A stretch of 7,030 bases of DNA from Candidatus Uhrbacteria bacterium (GCA_009691315.1 SICT01000062.1:1-7030), one strand, 5' to 3'; positions 1 to 6,524 are shown, counted from the stretch's first letter. Notes: generated from the sequence alone by a model not told the origin. Numbers and translations are program-made.

Positions 1-1
1 T

Positions 2-1147
2 ATTCTGGCAGATGGGGCCAAGGCGCAAGGTGAGGGGGATGCAGACAGATTACGTAATCTTATGCGAGGCTATTGGATTTTTAAAATGCTGATGGGGGTC
101 ATCGCTTTTCTCTTGAGTTTTTTTGCAGTCAAGTTTTTGGCGCGTTACTACAGTCCAGATATTTTAGAATTTTTGCATGTATATGCTTGGGTATTTTTGA
201 TTCTCCCATTTGAACGGATGGTCAGTTTATATTTGTCCGCACACCGTCTTTTTTCTCAGAGGAGTCTATATGTTTTAGTGCAAGAAATTCTAAAGGGACT
301 GCTCATCGTTGCGTTTATCGCAGGAGCACATTTGGGAATTAAAGGGGTATTGATGGCTATGCCATCCGCCATCTTTCTCACCGTATGCTGTTTTGGATAC
401 AGACCGCTCAAAGAGATGCTGACGAATCTTCATCTCATATCATGGAAACCTTTCATACATTTATTACGTGATCAGGCTCCCTGGGTGATTGGGTTGCGTT
501 TTCTTCGTCAAGGAGAGAAAAATCTTCGACCATTTTTTATCCAACTATTTCTCGGACGTGACGCCGTTGCCGTGTTCAGTTTTGCTGATAAGGTTTATGG
601 ATATTTATCATCTCTCTTTCCTTTAGATGCCGTGCTCATGCCAAGTATTGCCAGTGAATCGAATGATCAAGAACGTTTACAGCGCATCCTTGAGCGAGGA
701 ATAAAATATTCCATCCCATTTTATGCACTCGTTGCTGGAGGCACAGCCCTGATCGCTCCTTTTATCATACACACGTTTTTTCCCCAATACGCGGTCAGTT
801 TACCGACGGTTTTTGTGGTGTTAGGCTATATTCCATTTGTTGGTATCGCGTATATTTTGACGTCATTTTTTGTTTCTCATCAGGCGCAGAAAGATTTGTT
901 AAAAGTGGCGTGCGCCCGTTTTGCTCTGTTCCTTGTATTGTTGCCCCTGACCATTCATTTATTTGGCATCGTGGGCATTGGCATCGAGTATGTCTTTACC
1001 CTGTTTCTTTACAGTATCTTGCGTTATGTCGTATTGTTGGCTAAGTATCCAAATTTCAAGATTGATTTTCACCACATGCTGAGATTTGATTCGTATGACA
1101 GAGCTATCTTACGGCGGATAACCAGCAAGGTCCGCTCTTGTTTCTAA
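2..1147 (+). CDS. Wzx-type polysaccharide flippase, 5' partial
   Basis: This is a membrane exporter of the oligosaccharide flippase (Wzx/MATE-like) superfamily, expected to flip lipid-linked glycan units across the inner membrane. The reading frame is open to the left edge (20 further codons before the ATG at 62), and those codons give a polar loop ending in R-L-R-N-L-M-R-G-Y that runs straight into a membrane segment. The gene therefore most likely starts upstream and the ATG at 62 is internal. The 381 visible residues contain about nine hydrophobic segments. A central amphipathic stretch, encoded around 470-660, has the family's look: 'WVIGLRFLRQGEKNLRPF' followed by a 'VFSFADKVYGYL' helix and 'VLMPSIASES'. 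Compared with the usual 420-500 residues, roughly the first one to three membrane helices are missing. It overlaps the next gene by 10 bases. The substrate cannot be read from the sequence. Confidence 0.85.
   Translation: MLADGAKAQGEGDADRLRNLMRGYWIFKMLMGVIAFLLSFFAVKFLARYYSPDILEFLHVYAWVFLILPFERMVSLYLSAHRLFSQRSLYVLVQEILKGLLIVAFIAGAHLGIKGVLMAMPSAIFLTVCCFGYRPLKEMLTNLHLISWKPFIHLLRDQAPWVIGLRFLRQGEKNLRPFFIQLFLGRDAVAVFSFADKVYGYLSSLFPLDAVLMPSIASESNDQERLQRILERGIKYSIPFYALVAGGTALIAPFIIHTFFPQYAVSLPTVFVVLGYIPFVGIAYILTSFFVSHQAQKDLLKVACARFALFLVLLPLTIHLFGIVGIGIEYVFTLFLYSILRYVVLLAKYPNFKIDFHHMLRFDSYDRAILRRITSKVRSCF
1127..1131 (+). promoter_or_regulatory. Shine-Dalgarno-like AAGGT before the TTG start at 1138
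   Basis: AAGG at 1127-1130 lies 7 bases before the TTG at 1138 and supports this start for the oxygenase gene. The competing in-frame ATG at 1174 is preceded only by a T-rich run (about 1150-1164) with no purine-rich motif. Confidence 0.4.
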
Positions 1148-2088
1148 AGATTTTTATTTTTTTTATAGATGTTATGTCTCAGGCGAGTGCATTCATAAAA
1201 GAAAAATTTTTGCAATTTTTTTTGCCTTTGCGGAACCATCCGTTGATCTGGTCCCGCTATGTTAATAGAGTGTCCAAGCGACTCTTCCAAGATTCCTCTG
1301 TCCACTTGTCTGATATACAGAGAGCTTTAGTGGCGGCTTTGCGTCGTGATGGAATCGCTACTATCCATATTGATCATTTATTTCCAAATAAACATCTTCT
1401 TCAATCATTTCAGCAATGGGTGAACCAGCATCGTTCTTTGGCTCAAGTGGCTCAAAAAAAGACGTTTTTAATCGAGCTGGTTGATTCTCAAATCACGCTC
1501 GATCTGGGAGATCCGTTGGTACAATTTTATCTCCATCCAGTGCTTCTCGATGTGATCAATAGCTATTTTCAGATGTGGTCAACCTTTTACTATTATTCGT
1601 TGAGTGTGGCACAGGTTATGGAGCCTGATTCACTTCGGGTCTATTCTCAGCAATGGCATCGAGATCCGGAAGAAGTTATGACGTGTAAGGTGTTTGTATA
1701 TATTCAGGACGTCGATGAAACCTCCGGACCCTTTTCCTATGTCCGAGGTTCTCATCTGGGAGGCAAGTGGCGATCCATTTTTCCACAACGCCCTCCGAAA
1801 GGTTCCTATCCGCCCCCGCAGGTGATTGAGGGCATCGTCCCATCATTGGATATTCAGACTGTGACGGGAACAGCTGGAACAGTTATTTTTTGTGACACGA
1901 GTGGTCTTCATTGCGGAGGCTATGCGAGCCAACAGGAGCGGATTATGTTGACTGGAGCGTTTCTTCCCACATCGTCGGTATGGAGAAAGCGTTATTATCT
2001 TCCTCCGAATATCGAAACGCTGATCCAACAGCAGATAGGGAGTCCCCAAAGCCGATTTGCCTTGACTTCGGGGAGGCTTCATTCATAA
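1138..2088 (+). CDS. Phytanoyl-CoA dioxygenase (PhyH)-like Fe(II)/2-oxoglutarate oxygenase
   Basis: The protein (316 residues from TTG) looks like a non-haem iron oxygenase of the PhyH family, which hydroxylates or otherwise oxidises small substrates using 2-oxoglutarate and O2. The iron-binding triad is visible: H174 and D176 in Q-W-H-R-D, and the distal H258 in 'CDTSGLHCGG'. R268 lies ten residues after H258, where the family binds the 2-oxoglutarate carboxylate. Between them, 'YIQDVDETSGPFSYVRGSH' (189-206) is the typical jelly-roll signature. The first 12 residues are hydrophobic. An ATG start at 1174 would remove them (304 residues) and cannot be excluded, although the TTG has the better ribosome site. 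It overlaps the flippase gene by 10 bases and is followed 10 bases later by a methyltransferase gene, so co-expression is likely. The substrate is unknown; context suggests a glycan, lipid or sugar precursor. Confidence 0.85.
   Translation: MFLKIFIFFIDVMSQASAFIKEKFLQFFLPLRNHPLIWSRYVNRVSKRLFQDSSVHLSDIQRALVAALRRDGIATIHIDHLFPNKHLLQSFQQWVNQHRSLAQVAQKKTFLIELVDSQITLDLGDPLVQFYLHPVLLDVINSYFQMWSTFYYYSLSVAQVMEPDSLRVYSQQWHRDPEEVMTCKVFVYIQDVDETSGPFSYVRGSHLGGKWRSIFPQRPPKGSYPPPQVIEGIVPSLDIQTVTGTAGTVIFCDTSGLHCGGYASQQERIMLTGAFLPTSSVWRKRYYLPPNIETLIQQQIGSPQSRFALTSGRLHS
2070..2076 (+). promoter_or_regulatory. Strong Shine-Dalgarno GGGGAGG, offset from the next gene
   Basis: This is the best ribosome-binding motif I see in the window. 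It lies inside the 3' end of the oxygenase gene, 11 bases before an ATG at 2088 that opens only a four-codon frame, and 22 bases before the methyltransferase ATG at 2099. It may feed the downstream gene through translational coupling. Confidence 0.4.
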
Positions 2089-2102
2089 TGGAACTTCTAT
2101 GA
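2088..2102 (+). other. Four-codon micro-ORF (M-E-L-L-stop) bridging two genes
   Basis: The ATG at 2088-2090 overlaps the TAA of the oxygenase gene as TAATG. The frame ends in TGA at 2100-2102, which overlaps the methyltransferase ATG (2099-2101) as ATGA. With GGGGAGG 11 bases upstream it could act as a reinitiation bridge that hands ribosomes to the methyltransferase gene. It is very short and may be a coincidence. Confidence 0.25.
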
Positions 2103-2860
2103 ATCATTACCAGTTGGAAGCGCGTTATCGTGATCAAGGTCGTTATTTTCGTGGAGTTTACGATCCAAAAGGTCTTCAAGCTATTCAAGAATGGCAAGCC
2201 ACTTCCTCATTTTCAGACTTGATCAACTATCGTTTTTATCAACCAAAGGCTCTGACACGATACTTGTTGATTGCAGATGAATTTCGGGAAGCGCTGACGA
2301 GCGGAACTTTGTTGGATGTGGGCAGTCGAGATGCTTCTGCACAACAAGTGATTGGGCGTCCTTGTCAGCTCATTGATAAAAATAATTTACAACTTTCTTC
2401 TTGGGACTGGGAGAAAGAGATGATTCCATACCAAGATCAGAGTTTTGATACTGTTATTTGTTTAGACACGCTGGAACATATCAACGATTTCCATCGCTCC
2501 TTTCATGATTTGCTGCGTGTAGCAAAAAAGTACGTGATCGTTTCTTTACCTAATTGTTGGCGTAAAGTATTCAAGCATATGCTGATGGGATATGGGATGA
2601 GTGGAAGTTATGGACTGCCACCAGAAAAGCCCATGGATCGGCATAAATGGTTCTTCAATACCGAGGATATTGAGGCCTTTCTGTGTTATCAGAGTGCCGT
2701 CTCGGTGACTCCCTATAGGATTGCGAAGATGGCCTATCATATGCCCATGACAATTGCTCGCCATAGGATTCAGTATCCACTGATGCGCTTACTTCTTCCC
2801 GAGCGGCATGTCAAAAATTTGTTGACAACCGTTGTGTGTGCCTTGTTGGAAAAAATCTAG
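2099..2860 (+). CDS. Class I SAM-dependent methyltransferase (Methyltransf_11-like)
   Basis: A 253-residue soluble protein with a Rossmann-type methyltransferase core. The SAM-binding motif I is L-L-D-V-G-S-R-D-A (71-79). The motif carrying the strand-4 region is 'PYQDQSFDTVICLDTLEHI' (110-128), and 'VIVSLPN' (146-152) forms strand 5 and its loop. Motif I has S-R in place of the commoner G-C-G. After the core, 'MDRHKWFFNTEDIEAFL' (179-195) resembles the H-x-W-x-F segment found in many glycan-linked methyltransferases. The N-terminal 50 residues are polar and aromatic and of unclear role. The ATG at 2099 is the only plausible start: no ATG, GTG or TTG lies upstream in frame before the stop at 2063. 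It is the last gene of the plus-strand operon, and its TAG overlaps the stop of the opposing gene. The acceptor is not identifiable; a sugar or glycan in the same locus is the contextual guess. Confidence 0.85.
   Translation: MNHYQLEARYRDQGRYFRGVYDPKGLQAIQEWQATSSFSDLINYRFYQPKALTRYLLIADEFREALTSGTLLDVGSRDASAQQVIGRPCQLIDKNNLQLSSWDWEKEMIPYQDQSFDTVICLDTLEHINDFHRSFHDLLRVAKKYVIVSLPNCWRKVFKHMLMGYGMSGSYGLPPEKPMDRHKWFFNTEDIEAFLCYQSAVSVTPYRIAKMAYHMPMTIARHRIQYPLMRLLLPERHVKNLLTTVVCALLEKI
2857..2860. other. Interlocked stop codons of convergent genes (CTAG)
   Basis: The tetramer CTAG carries the TAG of the plus-strand methyltransferase (2858-2860) and, on the other strand, the TAG of the synthase gene (2859-2857). 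The two operons therefore overlap tail to tail by four bases with no intergenic DNA. Confidence 0.95.
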
Positions 2861-3948
2861 TCTAGGAGATCGAACGTTATCAAGGTATCGGATTGGATAT
2901 CTTGCTTTGTTTTTCGACCCACAAGGATAGGCAGTGAGCGGGCCATGAGCCCCTTGGCTGGGCTTTTTAGGGTAAGCATATCCATAGTGATTGATGTTCC
3001 AGCGGGAATGAAGTCGCGCGCCACAATGCTCTTCGCGAGTTTTTCACGCATCGGAACTTCTTCTGGATAAATCAGTTTGATTGGTTGGCCGAAGCTTTTT
3101 TCTAAGCGACGAATGTCTGTGACTAATTTTGCTAGTTCTGGAATCTCCAAGCTCGCTTTATGATCCGGTCCCCTCATGGTTCGATCGAGCGTGATATGTC
3201 GTTCAACCAGACAGGCACCCATGGCCACAGCGGCGAGCGTTGGCTCAAGGGTCGTTTCATGACCTGAGTAGCCCAGAGGGAGTGGGCGATAACGATCTGC
3301 CAACATAGGTAATGCTTTCAAATTTAATTTGTCTTCCGGACAGGGATAGAGAGATACGCAGTGATTTACGATCAAACGCGGGTTAAAGCGCAAAACAGTT
3401 TCAACGGCTTCGTCGATTTCATCCAGTGTACACATACCGGTTGAGATCAGAATAGGTTTATTCTTTTTGGCAACATACTCCAAGAGTGGAAGATTAGTCA
3501 GATCTGCGGAAGGAACTTTATACGCGTGAATTCCAATTTCTTCCATGAGGTCAGCACTCCTCTGGTCCCAGACGCTCGCAAAAAATGTTACCCCTAACTG
3601 ATTTGCGAACGCCAGTAGTTCCTTGTATTGATCGAGATTAAATTCTAATTTTTCCCGATGCTCTCCATAGGTCGGAGCCATAGCACTGGGAGAGGTGTAG
3701 GGCGCTTGTAAGGCGGCTTGCGTTAAAATGTCTTGAGTGGTTCTCTTCTGAAATTTGACGGCATCCGCTCCTGCTATTTTCGCTTCTGTAATCAATTTTT
3801 TTGCCAACTCGATATCCCCATTATGATTGAGTCCAATTTCTGCGATCACATATACAGATTCACCCGGCCCAACATATTGCCGGTCAATCTTCACTCGATG
3901 AGGGAGGGCACCAATGAGTCGTTTGAGATTTGTGTTGATGAGAAACAT
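2857..3948 (-). CDS. neuB: NeuB-type nonulosonic (sialic) acid synthase
   Basis: This enzyme should condense phosphoenolpyruvate with an N-acylated mannosamine-type sugar, or its 6-phosphate, to form a nine-carbon nonulosonic acid in the cytoplasm. The TIM-barrel domain (about 32-265) opens with 'VYVIAEIGLNHNGD' and 'GADAVKFQKR'. The expected metal-binding histidines are H196 in 'VNHCVSLYP' and H230 in 'GYSGHET'. 'VERHITLDRTMRGPDHKASLE' spans about 248-268. The C-terminal SAF (antifreeze-like) domain follows (about 304-362: 'AKSIVARDFIPAGT', 'VGRKTK'). At 363 residues it is full length. The ATG at 3948 gives about 18 residues more than usual before the typical start; it is the first possible start after an upstream in-frame stop, and no Shine-Dalgarno motif is visible. 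It is the last gene of the minus-strand operon, 16 bases after a methyltransferase gene. PYTS, TYGEH-x3-LEF and GYSGHET resemble the animal 9-phosphate synthase as I remember it. Neuraminic, legionaminic or KDN specificity cannot be fixed from sequence. Confidence 0.93.
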   Translation of the reverse strand: MFLINTNLKRLIGALPHRVKIDRQYVGPGESVYVIAEIGLNHNGDIELAKKLITEAKIAGADAVKFQKRTTQDILTQAALQAPYTSPSAMAPTYGEHREKLEFNLDQYKELLAFANQLGVTFFASVWDQRSADLMEEIGIHAYKVPSADLTNLPLLEYVAKKNKPILISTGMCTLDEIDEAVETVLRFNPRLIVNHCVSLYPCPEDKLNLKALPMLADRYRPLPLGYSGHETTLEPTLAAVAMGACLVERHITLDRTMRGPDHKASLEIPELAKLVTDIRRLEKSFGQPIKLIYPEEVPMREKLAKSIVARDFIPAGTSITMDMLTLKSPAKGLMARSLPILVGRKTKQDIQSDTLITFDLLD

Positions 3949-3964
3949 AGGATGGGGAGTTTAT

Positions 3965-4735
3965 TTAAGCATAAGGAATAAACGATTTCTTTCTTAGCAC
4001 ATAGACGACGTGATCACCAAACCATTTGTTGTTTGGCAGGAATCGTGACACGAATTTCCAGAAGCGGTAAGGGGGGACAGACAGATGCGGGCGCATAAAG
4101 GTTTTTTCTACCACATTAAAATAGCGTAAAAATGTTTTGGCAAACACCCCGGGCGGATAGATCATGACATGATTGTTGTGTGCTTCATAGTTCCGTATCT
4201 CGCCTGTTTTGAGCAAGACGAGACGTGTTTGAAGATGTTCGATGTTCGGGAATGAACAGATAAAAATCGCTCCATCTTTCAGGGTGCGATGGACTTCACG
4301 GATAAAATGATGAGGGTTTTCCAGGTGCTCGGGAAAACCCCAGGCCGTGGCTCCATCAAAAAAGTTGTCCGGATAGGGAAGGGCCTCTGTATTGACATCA
4401 AGGGCACGAAAGGTGACACGTGTTCGATCCGGTGTGGTGAGCAAATCTGCAAAATCGATGGCATGCAAATGCTCGTAGTGATGTTGCTGCAAGAATCGGA
4501 TGAAGCGGCCATAAAAAGCGCCACAATCAATGATCTGGCCTTGCCGGTCTGGAAAATATTTTAGTGCCAGCTCTGGAACCGTTCCGCGGCCCCAGCGCGG
4601 ATCATCATCAATTTCCCAGGGGGTATCGATTAAGGTTGGATCGCGGCGCAGTTCCTCAATGCGAACAAACGGAAACCTTCCGGGTTTTTCATTGCGTTTA
4701 AAACACTCAATTTTTTCTTGTTCTTGGCGGTTCAT
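3965..4735 (-). CDS. Class I SAM-dependent methyltransferase
   Basis: A 256-residue cytoplasmic protein with a methyltransferase fold in its middle. Motif I is I-I-D-C-G-A-F-Y-G-R-F (68-78), with A-F-Y in place of the usual glycine-rich C-x-G. The acidic residue ending strand 2 is D94 in 'HAIDFADLL'. 'PYPDNFFDGATAWGFPEHL' (120-138) and 'REVHRTLKDGAIFICSFPN' (146-164) match the post-motif regions of Methyltransf_11/23 proteins. The first 60 residues form a charged leader ending in 'DDPRWGRGTVPELALKYFP', and the C-terminal third is basic and aromatic and probably binds the acceptor. The start is ATG at 4735, 22 bases after the phosphatase gene and without a clear ribosome site. It lies between the phosphatase and synthase genes of a nonulosonate operon, so O- or N-methylation of the nonulosonate or of the glycan carrying it is a reasonable guess. 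It differs in sequence from the methyltransferase at 2099-2860. Confidence 0.83.
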   Translation of the reverse strand: MNRQEQEKIECFKRNEKPGRFPFVRIEELRRDPTLIDTPWEIDDDPRWGRGTVPELALKYFPDRQGQIIDCGAFYGRFIRFLQQHHYEHLHAIDFADLLTTPDRTRVTFRALDVNTEALPYPDNFFDGATAWGFPEHLENPHHFIREVHRTLKDGAIFICSFPNIEHLQTRLVLLKTGEIRNYEAHNNHVMIYPPGVFAKTFLRYFNVVEKTFMRPHLSVPPYRFWKFVSRFLPNNKWFGDHVVYVLRKKSFIPYA

Positions 4736-4757
4736 AGTTTCGAAACAGTGCAGAACT

Positions 4758-5402
4758 CTATTTGATCACACTTATTTTTTGTCTGCAAGATTGATAGATT
4801 CGTCGTTTTAATCGTGTGCAGAAGAGGGAAAAAGATAGGGGGCGGTCATTCAACGAACGTAGAATGGGTCCATGCTGGGTTAGTTCAATGAGCGTGATCG
4901 AAGCCGTATCAATGCGCGTCAGGGGTTTGACAGGGTAGATGAGTGATAACCAGGCCTGGATCAGACGCTCATGGGTTATAAGGCACACCTTGTTGAGCAA
5001 AGATCCTTCTAGACGGCTGATCACTTCCTGCAGACGCTGACCAGCTTGGTTGAACGACTCACTGTCCGGCGCGGTGAGAGCATGATCTTGTTCCATGGCC
5101 TGGCGTAGTTTGCGCCAGGCGGCGCGGGTTTTTTCTGGACTGACGATTTTGTGTTCACGCAGTTCATCCATACACACGCTCGGGATGCCTGTCTGACGAT
5201 GGACGATCTCGGCTGTTTGCCGCGTCCGCTGGAATGGACTATAGAAAATTTTGTCTATCCCGAGACGCTGAAGTTTTTTTGCCAAGACGCTGGCCTCTAT
5301 CAAACCGTACGAAGAAAGGGGCGCTTTGGCGTTTGCTTCATACTCCTCATACCCACGAGCCGTTGATTGGAATTCGGCATGGCGAACAAGAAAAAACTTC
5401 AT
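4758..5402 (-). CDS. Histidine phosphatase superfamily (phosphoglycerate-mutase-like) enzyme
   Basis: A 214-residue protein of the branch-1 histidine phosphatase fold. The nucleophile is H8 in the N-terminal F-L-V-R-H-A-E motif. R7, R59 (in 'SPFQRTRQTAE'), E83 (in 'DELREH') and H144 (in 'LITHERLI') complete the expected phosphate pocket, so catalysis should be intact. I choose the ATG at 5402: it overlaps the upstream TGA as ATGA, and it puts the RH motif at the usual 6-8 residues from the start. A TTG 36 bases further upstream would add a 12-residue leader and is less likely. The last 25 residues are basic and family-atypical. It directly follows the CMP-transferase gene and is translationally coupled to it, which suggests it acts on a phosphorylated sugar of the same pathway, possibly a nonulosonate 9-phosphate. 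Related enzymes also act on metabolites or cofactors, so the substrate stays open. Confidence 0.85.
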   Translation of the reverse strand: MKFFLVRHAEFQSTARGYEEYEANAKAPLSSYGLIEASVLAKKLQRLGIDKIFYSPFQRTRQTAEIVHRQTGIPSVCMDELREHKIVSPEKTRAAWRKLRQAMEQDHALTAPDSESFNQAGQRLQEVISRLEGSLLNKVCLITHERLIQAWLSLIYPVKPLTRIDTASITLIELTQHGPILRSLNDRPLSFSLFCTRLKRRIYQSCRQKISVIK

Positions 5403-6115
5403 GCTTGTGAGCGTATCAGATATTCGTACCAGTCCCAATCCTCTTGGGTGTTAATTCCACTTTCCGCTTTTTCTAATACGAGAGGTAGTATGTTTGTTCC
5501 GGTCATCTGATGTTTTTCCATCAGCGTTCGATACCACATAGCATCCACATACCCGACATGTTTATAGGCTTTGGGCAATTTCTGTTGAGGCAAGTTAAAC
5601 GATTCAGCTACGCCCTCGATGCGCAAGAGCGGCTCGAGAAAACCATTGTTAGCGATCTTATACATTTTATAGGGACTCTGTTCCGGTTCTGCCACGGTCC
5701 GAACGGAATCAGCCTCAGGATGTGCGGCCAGCAGTTCGATCGCATCATCGATGTGTTTGGTGGCGCGTAGAGGGGAGGTTGGACGGAGCTGTACCACTAT
5801 GTCCGGGGTATATCCTTCGTGCTCTTTGAGCCAGGCGAGGGCGTGCTCAAACACGGGAAAATCGGTGACCGTATCTCCGGCCAATTCTGCCGGACGCGTA
5901 AAGGGGACCTCCACTCCTTGATCTCTAGCAATGGCCATGGCATCCGGATCATCGGTCGAAAGAATCACTCGATCCACATATTTGGAAGCTTTAACCGCTT
6001 CAATGCTGTAACTGATCAGCGGTTTGCCAGCCAGCGGTTTGATATTCTTTTTTGGCAGGCGCTTGGATCCGCCGCGTGCGAGAATCAGCGCCATCACCTT
6101 AAATGTTTGGATCAT
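5399..6115 (-). CDS. neuA: CMP-nonulosonate (N-acylneuraminate) cytidylyltransferase
   Basis: This enzyme should activate a nonulosonic acid with CTP to the CMP-sugar used by glycosyltransferases. The N-terminal nucleotide-binding signature is 'LARGGSKRLPKKNIKPLAGK' (12-31, numbering from ATG 6115), followed by 'VDRVILSTDD' (47-56), 'RPTSPLR' (111-117) and 'KLPKAYKHVGYVDAMW' (179-194), all in the family's order. The length of 238 residues is normal. The start is uncertain. A TTG at 6130, the ATG at 6115 and an ATG at 6094 are all in frame. The 6115 start keeps the whole first beta strand but overlaps the cupin gene by 17 bases; the 6094 start begins right after the cupin stop. Near the end the protein reads S-G-I-N-T-Q-E-D-W (219-227), where characterised members carry a D-x-D metal motif. 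NeuA, LegF and PseF types cannot be told apart here. Confidence 0.9.
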   Translation of the reverse strand: MIQTFKVMALILARGGSKRLPKKNIKPLAGKPLISYSIEAVKASKYVDRVILSTDDPDAMAIARDQGVEVPFTRPAELAGDTVTDFPVFEHALAWLKEHEGYTPDIVVQLRPTSPLRATKHIDDAIELLAAHPEADSVRTVAEPEQSPYKMYKIANNGFLEPLLRIEGVAESFNLPQQKLPKAYKHVGYVDAMWYRTLMEKHQMTGTNILPLVLEKAESGINTQEDWDWYEYLIRSQA

Positions 6116-6524
6116 AGGGATGAGATTCAAGTTGATTTATTTTAACAATCAAAAGTTCGAGACGGGAGGTTTGGACGTCGATTTGATGGGGGATCCCGGG
6201 AGGAATATCCAACAGATCGCCTTCATGCACCGCAAGTCGCGTGCCGCCCTCAATGCCTTCTCCCAGCCACTCATGTTCTTTGTGCCGTTCGGGCTTGATC
6301 AATCTTCCACCCAGAATAAATGTTCCTTGTCCACGCAGGACCATCCATGCATCGGCTGACCGTTCATGTACCTCGGCTTTTCCAAGCACGTTTTCGGCCA
6401 CGACAATCATGGTCGAATAGGGGTTGGTTTTTTCGCCGCTTAGGAGCAGAGCTTTTTTAGCCCCAGCTGGAATTTCTTCCGCTCGCCTAAGGAGTTCTGC
6501 CCGTGTAAAAGAAAAATAGGTCAT
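6099..6524 (-). CDS. Small single-domain cupin protein
   Basis: A 141-residue protein with one conserved beta-barrel cupin domain (about 35-128). Cupin motif 1 is seen around 48-67, with H53, D58 and G65/G67. The second histidine of the usual H-x-H is replaced by R55. Motif 2 is 'GDLLDIPPGIPHQ' (102-114) with H113. A metal site, if present, would be incomplete or unusual. A 25-residue charged insertion (about 74-98) lies between the two motifs. The ATG at 6524 overlaps the upstream gene's TGA as ATGA, so the two are translationally coupled. Small cupins in sugar loci include isomerases, epimerases and sugar-binding or regulatory proteins. I cannot assign a reaction; placement just before the CMP-transferase gene suggests a role in nucleotide-sugar or nonulosonate metabolism. 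Confidence 0.8.
   Translation of the reverse strand: MTYFSFTRAELLRRAEEIPAGAKKALLLSGEKTNPYSTMIVVAENVLGKAEVHERSADAWMVLRGQGTFILGGRLIKPERHKEHEWLGEGIEGGTRLAVHEGDLLDIPPGIPHQIDVQTSRLELLIVKINQLESHPYDPNI

Noticed and set aside
62..64. ATG at 62 as the true start of the flippase gene.
   Set aside because: The frame continues to the left edge with family-like residues, and the protein would lack its first membrane helices.
2856..2865. Tandem TCTAG-TCTAG pentamer repeat at the operon junction as a site-specific element.
   Set aside because: Two copies of five bases, partly dictated by the two stop codons, are not meaningful without further copies.
2845..2880. Possible transcription terminator at the convergent junction: six A on the plus strand (2850-2855) would be a T-run for the minus-strand operon, preceded by a four-pair ATCT/AGAT stem.
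   Set aside because: The stem is only four base pairs, A/T-rich, with an eight-base loop, and the run lies inside the opposing coding region. This is too weak to call.
4289..4564. Plus-strand open frame of 91 codons opposite the second methyltransferase gene.
   Set aside because: It has no recognisable domain and no ribosome site, and it is antisense to a gene with clear motifs. Other long antisense frames (such as 5819-6145 and 6024-6359) were rejected for the same reason.
5403..5438. N-terminal 12-residue extension of the histidine phosphatase from a TTG at 5438.
   Set aside because: The ATG at 5402 overlaps the upstream stop as ATGA and gives the family-typical short lead to the RH motif.
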